From positions 1 to 46,624 of the forward strand of contig NZ_CAJZAR010000034.1 in the NCBI RefSeq assembly GCF_914484835.1: a stretch of 46,624 nucleotides of DNA, given 5' to 3'. Shown here one piece after another: positions 8,288 to 16,862 of the stretch. The stretch is from Paraburkholderia tropica (GTDB lineage Bacteria; Pseudomonadota; Gammaproteobacteria; Burkholderiales; Burkholderiaceae). Both the position numbers and the translations under genes were made by a program. Position 1 is the first letter of the stretch. The number at the start of each line of letters is the position of its first letter. Below the pieces are notes generated by a model. That model was not told the origin of the DNA, made no database searches, and was given only the letters and a program-made list of their open reading frames with translations.

Positions 8288-8531
8288 TCGCGGGGTTGGC
8301 TCGAAGACGCTGCGCGAGAAGCGCGGGCGCGGCATGGCGTGCGCCTGTCCGCGACGGCTGTCAAACGCGCCATCTTCGCGCCACGCATGCGCCACCGCGA
8401 TTGCCTATGATGCGGACCCGCTTGGGATCGATGTGAACTCGATCTGAACCCGATATGAAGCCCGGCCGACCGGCGCCCGCAGCGTCGTTCTCCTGGTCCG
8501 TGCCGTCACCACCGCTCGCACAACCTGCCCC

Positions 8532-11500
8532 ATGTGGATCGTCAATCTCGCGCTGAAGCGGCCCTACACGTTTATCGTGATGGCCATCCTGATCGTGCTG
8601 GCCACGCCGTTCGTGCTCATGTCGATGGCCACCGACGTGCTGCCGAACATCAACATCCCCGTCATCAGCATCATCTGGTCGTACACGGGTTTTTCCGCGC
8701 AGGACATGGCGCAGCGCATCACCTCGGTCAACGAGCGCAGCCTCACGACCACGGTCAGCAACATCGAGCACATCGAGTCGCAATCGCTGCCCGGCATCGC
8801 CATCATCAAGCTGTTTCTGCAACCGGGCGCGAGTTTGCAAACCGCCATCGCGCAGGCCGTGGCCTCGGAGCAGGCGCAGCTCAAGCAGATGCCGCCGGGC
8901 GCGACGGCGCCGCTCGTGATCAGCTATTCGGCGTCGAGCATTCCGGTGATCCAACTGGGTCTATCGAGCAAGTCGATGAGCGAGCAGGCGCTCGCCGACA
9001 TCGCGATGAACTTCCTGCGCCCGCAGCTCATCACGATTCCGGGCGCGCAGGTGCCCTATCCGTATGGCGGCAAGACGCGCGTGATTTCGGTGGATATCGA
9101 CACGCGCGCGCTGATCGCCAAAGGCCTCACGCCCGCCGACATCGTCAATGCCGTGAACACGCAGAACCTGATTCTGCCGACCGGCACCGCGAAGCTCGGC
9201 CAGACGGAATTCCGCGTCGATACCAACGCGTCGCCGGACACGATCGCGGGCCTGAACCGCATTCCCGTGCAGACCGTGAACGGCGCGACCACCTATCTCG
9301 GCGATGTCGCGCACGTGCGTGACGGCTTCACGCCGCAGACCAACATCGTGCGCCAGGACGGCCAGCGCGGCGTGCTGATGTCGATCCTCAAGAGCGGCGA
9401 CGCCTCGACGCTGCAAGTGGTGGGCGCGCTCAAGGATCTGCTGCCGAAAGTGCGCGACACGCTGCCCGCCGATCTCGTGATCCAGCCGCTGTTCGACCAG
9501 TCGATTTTCGTTTCGGCGGCGGTGCAGGGCGTGGTGCGCGAAGCGTTGATTGCCGCCGTGCTCACGGCCGCGATGATCCTGCTGTTTCTCGGCAACTGGC
9601 GCAGCACGCTGATCATCGCCGTGTCGATTCCGCTGTCGATTCTCGCCTCGATCATCGCGCTCTACGCGCTCGGCGAAACCATCAACATCATGACGCTCGG
9701 CGGCCTCGCGCTCGCGGTGGGCATACTCGTCGACGACGCCACGGTGACGATCGAAAACATCGAACGGCACCTGCATTTAGGCAGCGATCTGCACACGGGC
9801 ATTCTCGAAGGCGCGGGCGAAATCGCGGTGCCCGCGCTGGTGTCCACGCTGTGCATCTGTATCGTGTTCGTGCCGATGTTCTTTCTCACGGGCGTGGCGC
9901 GCTTCCTGTTCGTGCCGCTCGCGGAAGCCGTGGTGTTCGCGATGATCGCGTCGTATATTCTCTCGCGCACGTTGGTGCCGACGCTCGCGATGCTGCTGTT
10001 CGCGGGCCACGATCCGGCCGCGCATGCGCAGCCCGGCGCGCGCGTGTCGGCTTTCGCGCGCGTGCATCTGCGCTTCAATCATTACTTCGAACGCGTGCGC
10101 GCGAATTACATCGCGCTGCTCAGTTTGCTGCTCGCACGCCGACGCCTGTTCGGCAGCGCGTTTCTTGCGTTCTGCGTGCTGTCGCTCGCGCTCGTGTTCT
10201 TCCTCGGCCGCGATTTTTTTCCGTCCGTCGATGCGGGCAATATTCGCCTGCACATGCGTGCGCCGACGGGTTTCCGCATCGAGGAAACCGCGCGTCTCGC
10301 GGATGAAGTCGAGAAAACGATACGCACCGTCGTGCCGCCCGATCAACTCGCGACCATCGTCGATAACCTCGGTTTGCCGTATAGCGGTATCAATCTTTCG
10401 TACAGCAATTCGGGCACGATGGGCACGCTCGACGGCGAAATCCAGATTGCGCTGAAACCCGATCACGATCCTTCGCGCATTTACATCGACAAATTGCGCA
10501 CGCTGTTGCCGCAGCGTTTTCCGGGCATCGAATTCTTCTTCCAGCCCGCCGACATCATCACGCAGATTCTCAATTTCGGGCAGCCCGCCGCCATCGACGT
10601 GCAGGTCGTGGGCTCGGATCTGAACAAGGACATGGCGATCGCGAGCACGCTGCTCAAGCAGGTGCGCCAGTTGCCGGGCGCGGTCGATGCGCATATCCAG
10701 CAGCGTAACGACGAGCCCGCGCTGAGGCTCGCGATGGATCGCTCGCGCATGCAGCAATTGAATTTGAGCCCGCAAATCGTGGCCCAGGATGTGCTGATCG
10801 CGCTCTCGGGCAGTTCGCAGACCTCGCCCGCATTCTGGGTCAGTCCGCAGAACGGCGTCGAATATCCGCTCGCGGTGCAGACGCCGCAATATCGCGAAGC
10901 GTCGGTGAACGAAGTGATGAACACGCCGGTCTCCGCGCACGCGAGCACGGCGAACGCGCCGCTGCAACTCGTGAGCAATCTCGTGCAGCTCAAGCCGCAC
11001 GACGGCCCGGCGCTCGTCACGCACTACAACATCCGTCCGGTGATCGACGTGCTCGTGAGCGTGGAAGGCAGCGATCTCGGCTCGGTCGGTTCGCGGATCG
11101 ACGACCTGATCCGCAACGTGCAGGCGCACGCGCCGCGCGGCACCACGCTCACGATGCGCGGGCAGATCGGCACGATGCGCTCGTCGTTCATCGGATTGGG
11201 CGTGGGGATTGCGATGGCCGTGGTGCTCGTCTATCTGCTGATCGTCGTGAACTTTCAGTCGTGGGCCGACCCGCTCATCATCATCAGCGCCTTGCCCGCC
11301 GCGCTCGCGGGCATCGCGTGGATGCTGTTCATCACCGGCACGCATCTGAGCGTGCCCGCGTTGACGGGCGCGATCATGACCGTGGGCGTGGCGACCGCGA
11401 ACAGCATTCTGGTGGTGGCGTTCGCGCGCCAGCGACTCGCGGCTGGCGCAACGCCGCTAGCCGCCGCGCTCGAAGCGGGCGCCACGCGCATCCGCCCCGT

Positions 11501-11729
11501 GCTGATGACCGCGTTCGCGATGATGATCGGCATGGTGCCGATGGCGCTCGGTCTCGGCGAAGGCGCGGAGCAGAACGCGCCGCTCGGCCGCGCCGTGATC
11601 GGCGGGCTGCTGTTCGCCACCGTTTCGACGCTCCTCTTCGTTCCGCTCATGTTCGCGACGGTGCATTCGCGACTCGCGCATCGCGCCGAAGCCCGGCGCG
11701 AACGCGAGGCGCAACGCCGCCGCACATGA
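8532..11729 (+). CDS. RND efflux pump permease (AcrB-like inner-membrane subunit)
   Basis: A 1065-residue inner-membrane proton-driven drug exporter with the usual RND layout: a first helix (FIVMAILIVLATPFVL), a large periplasmic loop, a helix bundle (about 335-550), a second helix and loop, and a final bundle (about 870-1045). The TM4 proton-relay motif is GILVDDATVTIENIERH, with Asp401 and Asp402 matching AcrB Asp407 and Asp408. The TM10 position that holds Lys940 in AcrB reads GVATANSILVV, so that lysine is absent. The DDATV form fits drug-type rather than heavy-metal RND pumps. It leads the operon with the adaptor (39 bases downstream) and the outer-membrane lipoprotein. No good ribosome site is seen before the ATG. 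Substrate unknown. Confidence 0.92.
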   Translation: MWIVNLALKRPYTFIVMAILIVLATPFVLMSMATDVLPNINIPVISIIWSYTGFSAQDMAQRITSVNERSLTTTVSNIEHIESQSLPGIAIIKLFLQPGASLQTAIAQAVASEQAQLKQMPPGATAPLVISYSASSIPVIQLGLSSKSMSEQALADIAMNFLRPQLITIPGAQVPYPYGGKTRVISVDIDTRALIAKGLTPADIVNAVNTQNLILPTGTAKLGQTEFRVDTNASPDTIAGLNRIPVQTVNGATTYLGDVAHVRDGFTPQTNIVRQDGQRGVLMSILKSGDASTLQVVGALKDLLPKVRDTLPADLVIQPLFDQSIFVSAAVQGVVREALIAAVLTAAMILLFLGNWRSTLIIAVSIPLSILASIIALYALGETINIMTLGGLALAVGILVDDATVTIENIERHLHLGSDLHTGILEGAGEIAVPALVSTLCICIVFVPMFFLTGVARFLFVPLAEAVVFAMIASYILSRTLVPTLAMLLFAGHDPAAHAQPGARVSAFARVHLRFNHYFERVRANYIALLSLLLARRRLFGSAFLAFCVLSLALVFFLGRDFFPSVDAGNIRLHMRAPTGFRIEETARLADEVEKTIRTVVPPDQLATIVDNLGLPYSGINLSYSNSGTMGTLDGEIQIALKPDHDPSRIYIDKLRTLLPQRFPGIEFFFQPADIITQILNFGQPAAIDVQVVGSDLNKDMAIASTLLKQVRQLPGAVDAHIQQRNDEPALRLAMDRSRMQQLNLSPQIVAQDVLIALSGSSQTSPAFWVSPQNGVEYPLAVQTPQYREASVNEVMNTPVSAHASTANAPLQLVSNLVQLKPHDGPALVTHYNIRPVIDVLVSVEGSDLGSVGSRIDDLIRNVQAHAPRGTTLTMRGQIGTMRSSFIGLGVGIAMAVVLVYLLIVVNFQSWADPLIIISALPAALAGIAWMLFITGTHLSVPALTGAIMTVGVATANSILVVAFARQRLAAGATPLAAALEAGATRIRPVLMTAFAMMIGMVPMALGLGEGAEQNAPLGRAVIGGLLFATVSTLLFVPLMFATVHSRLAHRAEARREREAQRRRT

Positions 11730-11768
11730 TGCAAGGACGCTCGACAACCGCATACTCTGGCCGATGAC

Positions 11769-13049
11769 ATGAACGAACCTCACCACCATTCTTCCCTCGA
11801 TATCACCGTGGGCGGCGAGCAGGGCATGGACCTGCCCGCGCGCGGCCAGGCCGGCAAGCGCGCGCGTCTCGCGGTGATCGTGGTCGGCGTGCTGCTCGCG
11901 GCGGGCGCCGCGCGCACCATCGTTTCCAATGTGATGAACGCGCATCATCTCGCCGACGTGACGAAGCAGAACGCGCAGCAGTACGTGAGCGTCGTGCTGC
12001 CGAAGGCGGCGGGCGCGGACGGACGCATCGTGCTGCCGGGCACGCTGCGCGGCTATGTGGAAGCGCCGATCTATTCGCGCGCGAGCGGCTACGTGCTCAA
12101 GTGGTACGCCGATATCGGCGCGCACGTGCAGCAGGGCCAGCTACTCGCGGAGATCGACACGCCCGAGATCGATCAGGAACTCGCACAGGCGCAGGCGCAA
12201 CGCGATCAGTCGGCGTCGACGCTTTCGCTCGCGAAGACCTCGTTCGCGCGCGCGCAGCAGTTGCGTCAGCGCGATGCGGTCTCGCAACAGGAACTCGACG
12301 ACCGCCAGGGCGCGTACAACCAGGACGTCGCCAATCTCGCCGCCGCCGACGCCAACGTGCGCCGCCTGCAACAGACCAAATCGTTCCAGCGCATCGTCGC
12401 GCCGATCACGGGCGTGATTACGCAGCGCAACGTCGATATCGGCGATCTCGTGAATTCGGGCAACGGCGGCGCGGGGCATGCGCTGTTCGCGATCGCGCAG
12501 TCCGATCCGCTGCGGCTCTATCTCGATGTGCCGCAAAGCGATGCGCCGCATGTCGCGCTCGGCCAGCATGTGAGCGTGACCCAACAGGAAATGCCCGGTG
12601 TGACCTTTGACGGCACGGTCACGCATACGTCGCAGGCCATCGACGTGGCGACGCGCACGCTGCAGGTGGAAATCACGCTGCCGAATCACGACGGCAAGCT
12701 GCTGCCGGGCGCGTATGTGCAGGCCGCGCTGCAAACCGATTCACACGGACTCCTGACGGTTCCGGGCAACGCGCTGCTGTTCCGCTCGGAAGGACCGCGC
12801 CTCGCGGTCGTCGATGCGGACGGCAAGATTCGTTTGAAGCCCGTGGAGATCGCGCAGGATCTCGGCCAGACGCTCGAAATCGGGCGCGGCATCGAGGCGA
12901 GCGATCGCGTCGTGCTCAATCCGAGCGATTCGATCGCCGATGGTGACAGCGTCGTGGTGGTCGCGCCGCGTGCTGGCGGTGCGAACAATGCCAACGGTGC
13001 GAATAACGCTAATGGCGCGAACGACGCCGCGAAGCGGAGCACGACGTGA
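11769..13049 (+). CDS. RND efflux periplasmic adaptor (membrane-fusion protein)
   Basis: A 426-residue HlyD/AcrA-type adaptor that bridges the permease and outer-membrane channel. A short cytoplasmic head precedes one membrane segment (about residues 38-52, LAVIVVGVLLAAGAA). The barrel and lipoyl halves follow (YVLKWYADIGAHVQQGQLLA and ITQRNVDIGDLVN), flanking an alpha-helical hairpin (about 140-200, QAQRDQSASTLSLAKTSFAR). The C-terminal beta-barrel and membrane-proximal domain come next. The last residues are an Asn/Gly/Ala tail made by an 18-base repeat. Its stop overlaps the start of the NodT gene (GTGA), so translation is probably coupled. Confidence 0.92.
   Translation: MNEPHHHSSLDITVGGEQGMDLPARGQAGKRARLAVIVVGVLLAAGAARTIVSNVMNAHHLADVTKQNAQQYVSVVLPKAAGADGRIVLPGTLRGYVEAPIYSRASGYVLKWYADIGAHVQQGQLLAEIDTPEIDQELAQAQAQRDQSASTLSLAKTSFARAQQLRQRDAVSQQELDDRQGAYNQDVANLAAADANVRRLQQTKSFQRIVAPITGVITQRNVDIGDLVNSGNGGAGHALFAIAQSDPLRLYLDVPQSDAPHVALGQHVSVTQQEMPGVTFDGTVTHTSQAIDVATRTLQVEITLPNHDGKLLPGAYVQAALQTDSHGLLTVPGNALLFRSEGPRLAVVDADGKIRLKPVEIAQDLGQTLEIGRGIEASDRVVLNPSDSIADGDSVVVVAPRAGGANNANGANNANGANDAAKRSTT
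12978..13028 (+). repeat. 18-bp in-frame repeat at the adaptor C-terminus
   Basis: Two 18-base units (12978-12995 and 12996-13013) and a 15-base partial third unit encode GANNAN, GANNAN and GANDA. The copies differ mostly at third codon positions, so the duplication is not brand new. It affects only the tail after the conserved domain. Confidence 0.7.
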
Positions 13050-14563
13050 GCACGGCGAGTTTCCCTTCGAAGGCGCGCGCGCTGCTGACGCTGGTCGGCG
13101 TGGCGGGGCTGGCGGCCTGCACGGTCGGCCCCGACTATCAGAAGCCGCAGACGGCGAGTCCGGCCGCGTGGCGCGTCGATCCCGCCGACGCCTACTGGCA
13201 CGCCGCGCAGCCTTCGCACGCGCCGCTCGATCCGCGCTGGTGGGCGGCGTTCGGCAACCCGGAACTCGACGGTCTCGAAGACGCCGCGCTCGCCGAAAAC
13301 CAGACGCTGCGCGTGGCCGTCGCGCACTACGCGCAGGCGCGCGCGACGCTCGGTTCGGTGTCGTCGCAACAGGCGCCGCAAGTGTCGCTCGACGCGAGCC
13401 TCGCGCGCGAGCGCATCTCCGCGAACCGGCCGCAGACGACTTACGCGACGCCGAACATGTCGACTGTGCAGAACGACATCAAGGTCGGCCCGACCATCAG
13501 TTACGAGCTGGACCTGTTCGGGCGCATCCGGCGCATGGTGGAGTCGGCGCAGGCATCGGCGCAAGAGGCCGGCGACGATCTCGCGAACGCGCGCCTCGTG
13601 CTCACCGCCGAACTCGCGACCGATTATTTCGCGCTGCGCGAACTCGACGATGAAATCGACGTCGTGAATCGCTCGATCGCGTTGCAACAAAAGGCGCTCG
13701 ACTTCGTGAATGCGCAGCACGATCTGGGCGCGGTCTCGGGCCTCGATCTGTTGCAGCAGAAGGCGCAACTCGACGCCACCAAAACGCAGGTGCATCTGCT
13801 CGAAAATCAGCGCCAGCAGGATCAGAATGCGATTGCCGTGCTCATCGGCAAGCCCGCGCCCGAGTTCGCGCTCGCGCCGAAGGTCACGCCGCTGCCCACG
13901 CCCGCGCTGCCCACGGGCCTGCCGAGCGAGCTGTTGCAGCGTCGGCCCGACGTGGCGTCCGCCGAGCGCGCGATGGCGGCGGCCAACGCGCAGATCGGCG
14001 TGGCGCGTTCGGCGTACTTCCCGGACGTCACGCTCTCGCCGACGCTGGGCTGGGAATCGACGCGCTTCAGCAACCTCTTTTCGGTGCCGAGCCTGATGTG
14101 GTCGCTCGGCGCGAGCGCGGGCGAGGTGCTGTTTGACGGCGGCAAGCGTTCGGCGGGCGTGGATTACGCGCAGGCGGGCTACGAGTCGGCGCAGGCCTCG
14201 TATCGTCAGACCGTGCTCACGGCGTTCCAGGAGGTGCAAAATGCGGTAACGGGGCTGTCCGTGCTCGAACGCGCGTCGACCGACGGCCAGTCCGCCGTCG
14301 ACGACGCGCGCCAATCGTTCGAACTCGCCAACGACCGCTATCAGGGCGGGCTCGTCGCGTTCATCGACGTGCTCAACGCCGAGCAGCAACTGCTTGCCAG
14401 CGAGCGCCAGGAAGTGCAGATTCACGGACAACAGGCCGCCACGGTGGTATATCTGGCGAAGGCGCTGGGCGGCGGCTGGAGCGCGGACGACCGCGCGCTG
14501 GCCTGCAGCATGGGCACCTGCCGCGAGACGCCCGCACCGGGCGCGGCGGCCAGCAAGGGTTAG
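13046..14563 (+). CDS. RND efflux outer-membrane lipoprotein, NodT family
   Basis: A 505-residue TolC-like outer-membrane channel. The signal peptide ends in the lipobox LAAC with the lipidated Cys25, followed by TVGPDYQKP, the standard start of mature NodT proteins. Two homologous OEP repeats span about residues 60-265 and 275-480, including LPSELLQRRPDVASAERAM and the repeat-end motif NAEQQLLASERQ. Translation starts with GTG overlapping the adaptor stop. It completes a three-part pump reaching from the inner membrane to outside the cell. Confidence 0.92.
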   Translation: MSTASFPSKARALLTLVGVAGLAACTVGPDYQKPQTASPAAWRVDPADAYWHAAQPSHAPLDPRWWAAFGNPELDGLEDAALAENQTLRVAVAHYAQARATLGSVSSQQAPQVSLDASLARERISANRPQTTYATPNMSTVQNDIKVGPTISYELDLFGRIRRMVESAQASAQEAGDDLANARLVLTAELATDYFALRELDDEIDVVNRSIALQQKALDFVNAQHDLGAVSGLDLLQQKAQLDATKTQVHLLENQRQQDQNAIAVLIGKPAPEFALAPKVTPLPTPALPTGLPSELLQRRPDVASAERAMAAANAQIGVARSAYFPDVTLSPTLGWESTRFSNLFSVPSLMWSLGASAGEVLFDGGKRSAGVDYAQAGYESAQASYRQTVLTAFQEVQNAVTGLSVLERASTDGQSAVDDARQSFELANDRYQGGLVAFIDVLNAEQQLLASERQEVQIHGQQAATVVYLAKALGGGWSADDRALACSMGTCRETPAPGAAASKG

Positions 14564-14630
14564 GCTAAATGCGCGAGCTTTTAAGCGTGTAAGCGCAATG
14601 AAACGCAAGCGGTAACACAAGATGATTCGA

Positions 14631-14649
14631 CGCGGCCCAGGAGGCCGCG
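14631..14649 (+). terminator. Short GC hairpin ahead of the response-regulator gene
   Basis: CGCGGCC and GGCCGCG are separated by five bases, just upstream of the ribosome site and ATG at 14669. There is no T run. It may partly separate the pump operon from the two-component genes or shape the leader of the latter; either role is inferred. Confidence 0.3.
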
Positions 14650-14668
14650 CACGAAGCGGAGGGCAAGC

Positions 14669-15358
14669 ATGAAAGTTCTGGTGATCGAAGACGAGCGCAA
14701 GGTCGTCGACTATTTGCGCAGCGGGTTGAGCGAGCAAGGCTGGATCGTCGACGTGGCGATGGACGGCGAAGAGGGCGCGTGGATGGCGACCGAGTACGAC
14801 TTCGACGTGATCGTGCTCGATGTGATGCTGCCGAAGCTCGACGGCTTCGGCGTGCTGCGCGCGGTGCGCGCGAAGAAGGACACGCCGGTCATCATGCTGA
14901 CCGCGCGCGATCGCGTGGACGATCGCGTGCACGGTCTGCGCGACGGCGCCGACGACTACCTCACCAAGCCGTTCTCGTTTCTCGAACTGGTCGAGCGGCT
15001 GCGCGCGCTCACGCGGCGCGCCCGCGCGCAGGAATCCACGCTCATTTCCGTGGGCGATCTGCAGGTGGATCTGATCAGCCGACGCGCGACGCGCGACGGC
15101 GTGCGTCTCGATCTCACGGCGAAGGAGTTCCAGTTGCTCTCGGTGCTCGCGCGGCGGCGCGGCGAAATTCTCTCGAAGACGCTCATCACCGAACTCGTCT
15201 GGGACGTGAACTTCGAAAGCAACGCGAACGTCGTCGAAACGGCCATCAAGCGGCTGCGCGCGAAGCTCGACGGACCGCACGCGGCGAAGCTGCTGCACAC
15301 CATTCGCGGCATGGGCTACGTGCTCGAAGTGCGCGAGGACGGAGGCCAGCTGTCATGA
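14669..15358 (+). CDS. OmpR-family response regulator (IrlR/CopR-like)
   Basis: A 229-residue regulator. The receiver domain (1-115) has the acidic pair in VIEDER, the phosphoacceptor Asp51 (VLDVMLPKLDG), MLTARD and the conserved Lys in DYLTKPFSF. The C-terminal winged helix (about 130-222) contains LTAKEFQLLSVLARRRGEIL and VVETAIKRLRAKLDG. The sequence resembles the IrlR/CopR/CzcR branch tied to heavy-metal responses. AGCGGAGG precedes the ATG. Its stop overlaps the kinase start (ATGA). Placement 105 bases after the NodT gene suggests that it controls the pump. Confidence 0.92.
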   Translation: MKVLVIEDERKVVDYLRSGLSEQGWIVDVAMDGEEGAWMATEYDFDVIVLDVMLPKLDGFGVLRAVRAKKDTPVIMLTARDRVDDRVHGLRDGADDYLTKPFSFLELVERLRALTRRARAQESTLISVGDLQVDLISRRATRDGVRLDLTAKEFQLLSVLARRRGEILSKTLITELVWDVNFESNANVVETAIKRLRAKLDGPHAAKLLHTIRGMGYVLEVREDGGQLS

Positions 15359-16812
15359 AGCGCTCGATCTCGCTGCGGTTGTCGGCGATGTTCGCAGCGG
15401 TGTCGCTGATCGTCTTCACGCTCACCGGCACGGGCCTCTTTCTGCTGATGCAGCGCCAGTTGATCAACGAGTTGCGCGAGACGCTCGACACGCGCGCGCG
15501 CATCGCGAGCCTGATCGTCTCGCACGCGCCCGACGAAAAGAAATGGGCCTCGGTGCAGGAGAAGCTGCGCGATCTCTCGCCCACCGACAGCCGCATGCAT
15601 TACTACGTCGAAGGCCCCGATCCGCGCTTTCGCTTCGGCACGCCGATCGTCGGCACGGTTACGGGCGACGCGGGCAACAATCATCAGCTCGTGCGGCCGC
15701 CGGGCTGCAATTACGACATCATCGTGACCAGCATGACGGTGCCCGCGAGTGGCGACCGTCCCGAAGTGAAGCTCGTGGTGGGCAGCGATTGCGTGCGCAC
15801 CGAGAGCATGTTGCGGCGGTTCGGCATCGCGCTGGGCGTGCTGATCGCGCTCTCCACTATCGCGGTTGCGCTGCTCAGCCGCGCGGTCACGCGCTTCGGT
15901 CTCGCGCCGCTCACGCGGCTCTCGCGCGAGGCCGCGCAACTGAGCCCGTCGAACCGGCGTCAGCGTTTGCATTCGGGCGAGCTGCCCGAGGAATTGCACG
16001 AACTGGCGACCTCGTTCAACGGCGCGCTCGAACGTCTCGACAAAGCCTACGAGCGCCTCGAATCGTTCAATGCCGATGTGGCGCACGAACTGCGCACGCC
16101 GGTGAGCATCCTCATCGGGCAGACCCAGGTGGCGCTCACGCGCGATCGCTCGGTCGAGCAGTTGCAGCAGACCATGCAATCGAATCTTGAGGAATTCGAA
16201 CGACTGCGCGTGATCGTCAACGACATGCTGTTCCTCTCGCGCAGCGACCGCGGCGAACGCGCGACCGAACTCACCGAAGTCTCGCTGCGCTGCGAGGTCG
16301 AGCGCATGCTCGAATTCCTCGATATGCCGCTCGAAGAAGCGCAACTGAGCGTGCAGGTGCAGGGCGATGCGCGCGCGTGGGTCAACACGTCGCTGATCGG
16401 GCGCGCGGTGAGCAATCTGTTCGTCAACGCGATTCAGCATTCGCCGCCCGGCACCGTGTTGCAGGCGACCATCGCGCCGCAGGACGGGCATGTGGAGATC
16501 GCGGTGTCGAATCCGGGCGAGCCGCTCGATCCCGACGTGCGCGAGCATATTTTCGACCGCTTCTATCGCATTCAGGAAGCGCGCTCGAACAGCCACGAGA
16601 ATCACGGCCTCGGCTTGTCGATCGTGAAGGCCGTCGCGGAGATGCATGGCGGCACGGTGTTCGTGCGCAGCGCCAACGGCATCAATACGTTCGGCTTTTC
16701 GGTGGCCGCGCAGGGCGGCGCGGCGGCGTATCCGAATCTGGCGACGGGGTCGGTCGAGTCGAACGCGCCGCGTCAGGGACGCGCGGGCTTGCCGCTGCAC
16801 GTTTCATCGTGA
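15355..16812 (+). CDS. Sensor histidine kinase (IrlS/CusS-like)
   Basis: A 485-residue inner-membrane kinase, partner of the preceding regulator and overlapping it by four bases. TM1 (about 11-32) is followed by a periplasmic sensor region (about 33-153) with Cys118 and Cys146, then TM2 (about 155-176), HAMP and the dimerisation helix. The phosphoacceptor is His244 in FNADVAHELRTPVSILIGQ. The N box is NLFVNAIQHS and the ATP lid region holds HIFDRFYRIQEARSNSHEN and HGLGLSIVKAVAEMHGG. It belongs by pattern to the heavy-metal sensor kinases, but the sensor domain lacks an obvious His/Met metal cluster. The signal is therefore uncertain and could be an efflux substrate. Confidence 0.92.
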   Translation: MKRSISLRLSAMFAAVSLIVFTLTGTGLFLLMQRQLINELRETLDTRARIASLIVSHAPDEKKWASVQEKLRDLSPTDSRMHYYVEGPDPRFRFGTPIVGTVTGDAGNNHQLVRPPGCNYDIIVTSMTVPASGDRPEVKLVVGSDCVRTESMLRRFGIALGVLIALSTIAVALLSRAVTRFGLAPLTRLSREAAQLSPSNRRQRLHSGELPEELHELATSFNGALERLDKAYERLESFNADVAHELRTPVSILIGQTQVALTRDRSVEQLQQTMQSNLEEFERLRVIVNDMLFLSRSDRGERATELTEVSLRCEVERMLEFLDMPLEEAQLSVQVQGDARAWVNTSLIGRAVSNLFVNAIQHSPPGTVLQATIAPQDGHVEIAVSNPGEPLDPDVREHIFDRFYRIQEARSNSHENHGLGLSIVKAVAEMHGGTVFVRSANGINTFGFSVAAQGGAAAYPNLATGSVESNAPRQGRAGLPLHVSS

Positions 16813-16817
16813 ACGGC

Positions 16818-16862
16818 GGGCCGCGCTAGACCGAGTCGAGTTAGGCCGGGCCGCGTTAGACC
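16818..16862. repeat. 15-bp direct repeat between convergent genes
   Basis: GGGCCGCGYTAGACC occurs at 16818-16832 and 16848-16862. Each copy supplies a TAG or TTA, and the second contains the stop codon of the minus-strand transporter gene. It fills the 43-base gap between the convergent kinase and transporter genes. Confidence 0.5.

Noticed and set aside
8532..11729. Heavy-metal (CzcA/CusA) RND pump
   Set aside because: The TM4 motif is GILVDDATV, of the drug-efflux kind, and no metal-site methionine cluster is evident; the metal-type kinase nearby was not enough.
12686..15298. 870-residue minus-strand frame across the efflux operon
   Set aside because: It spans three well-supported plus-strand genes, lacks a ribosome site and has shadow-frame composition.
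14779..16812. 677-residue frame as a single kinase protein
   Set aside because: Only the part from 15355 has kinase sequence. The first 192 residues are the response-regulator gene read in another frame.
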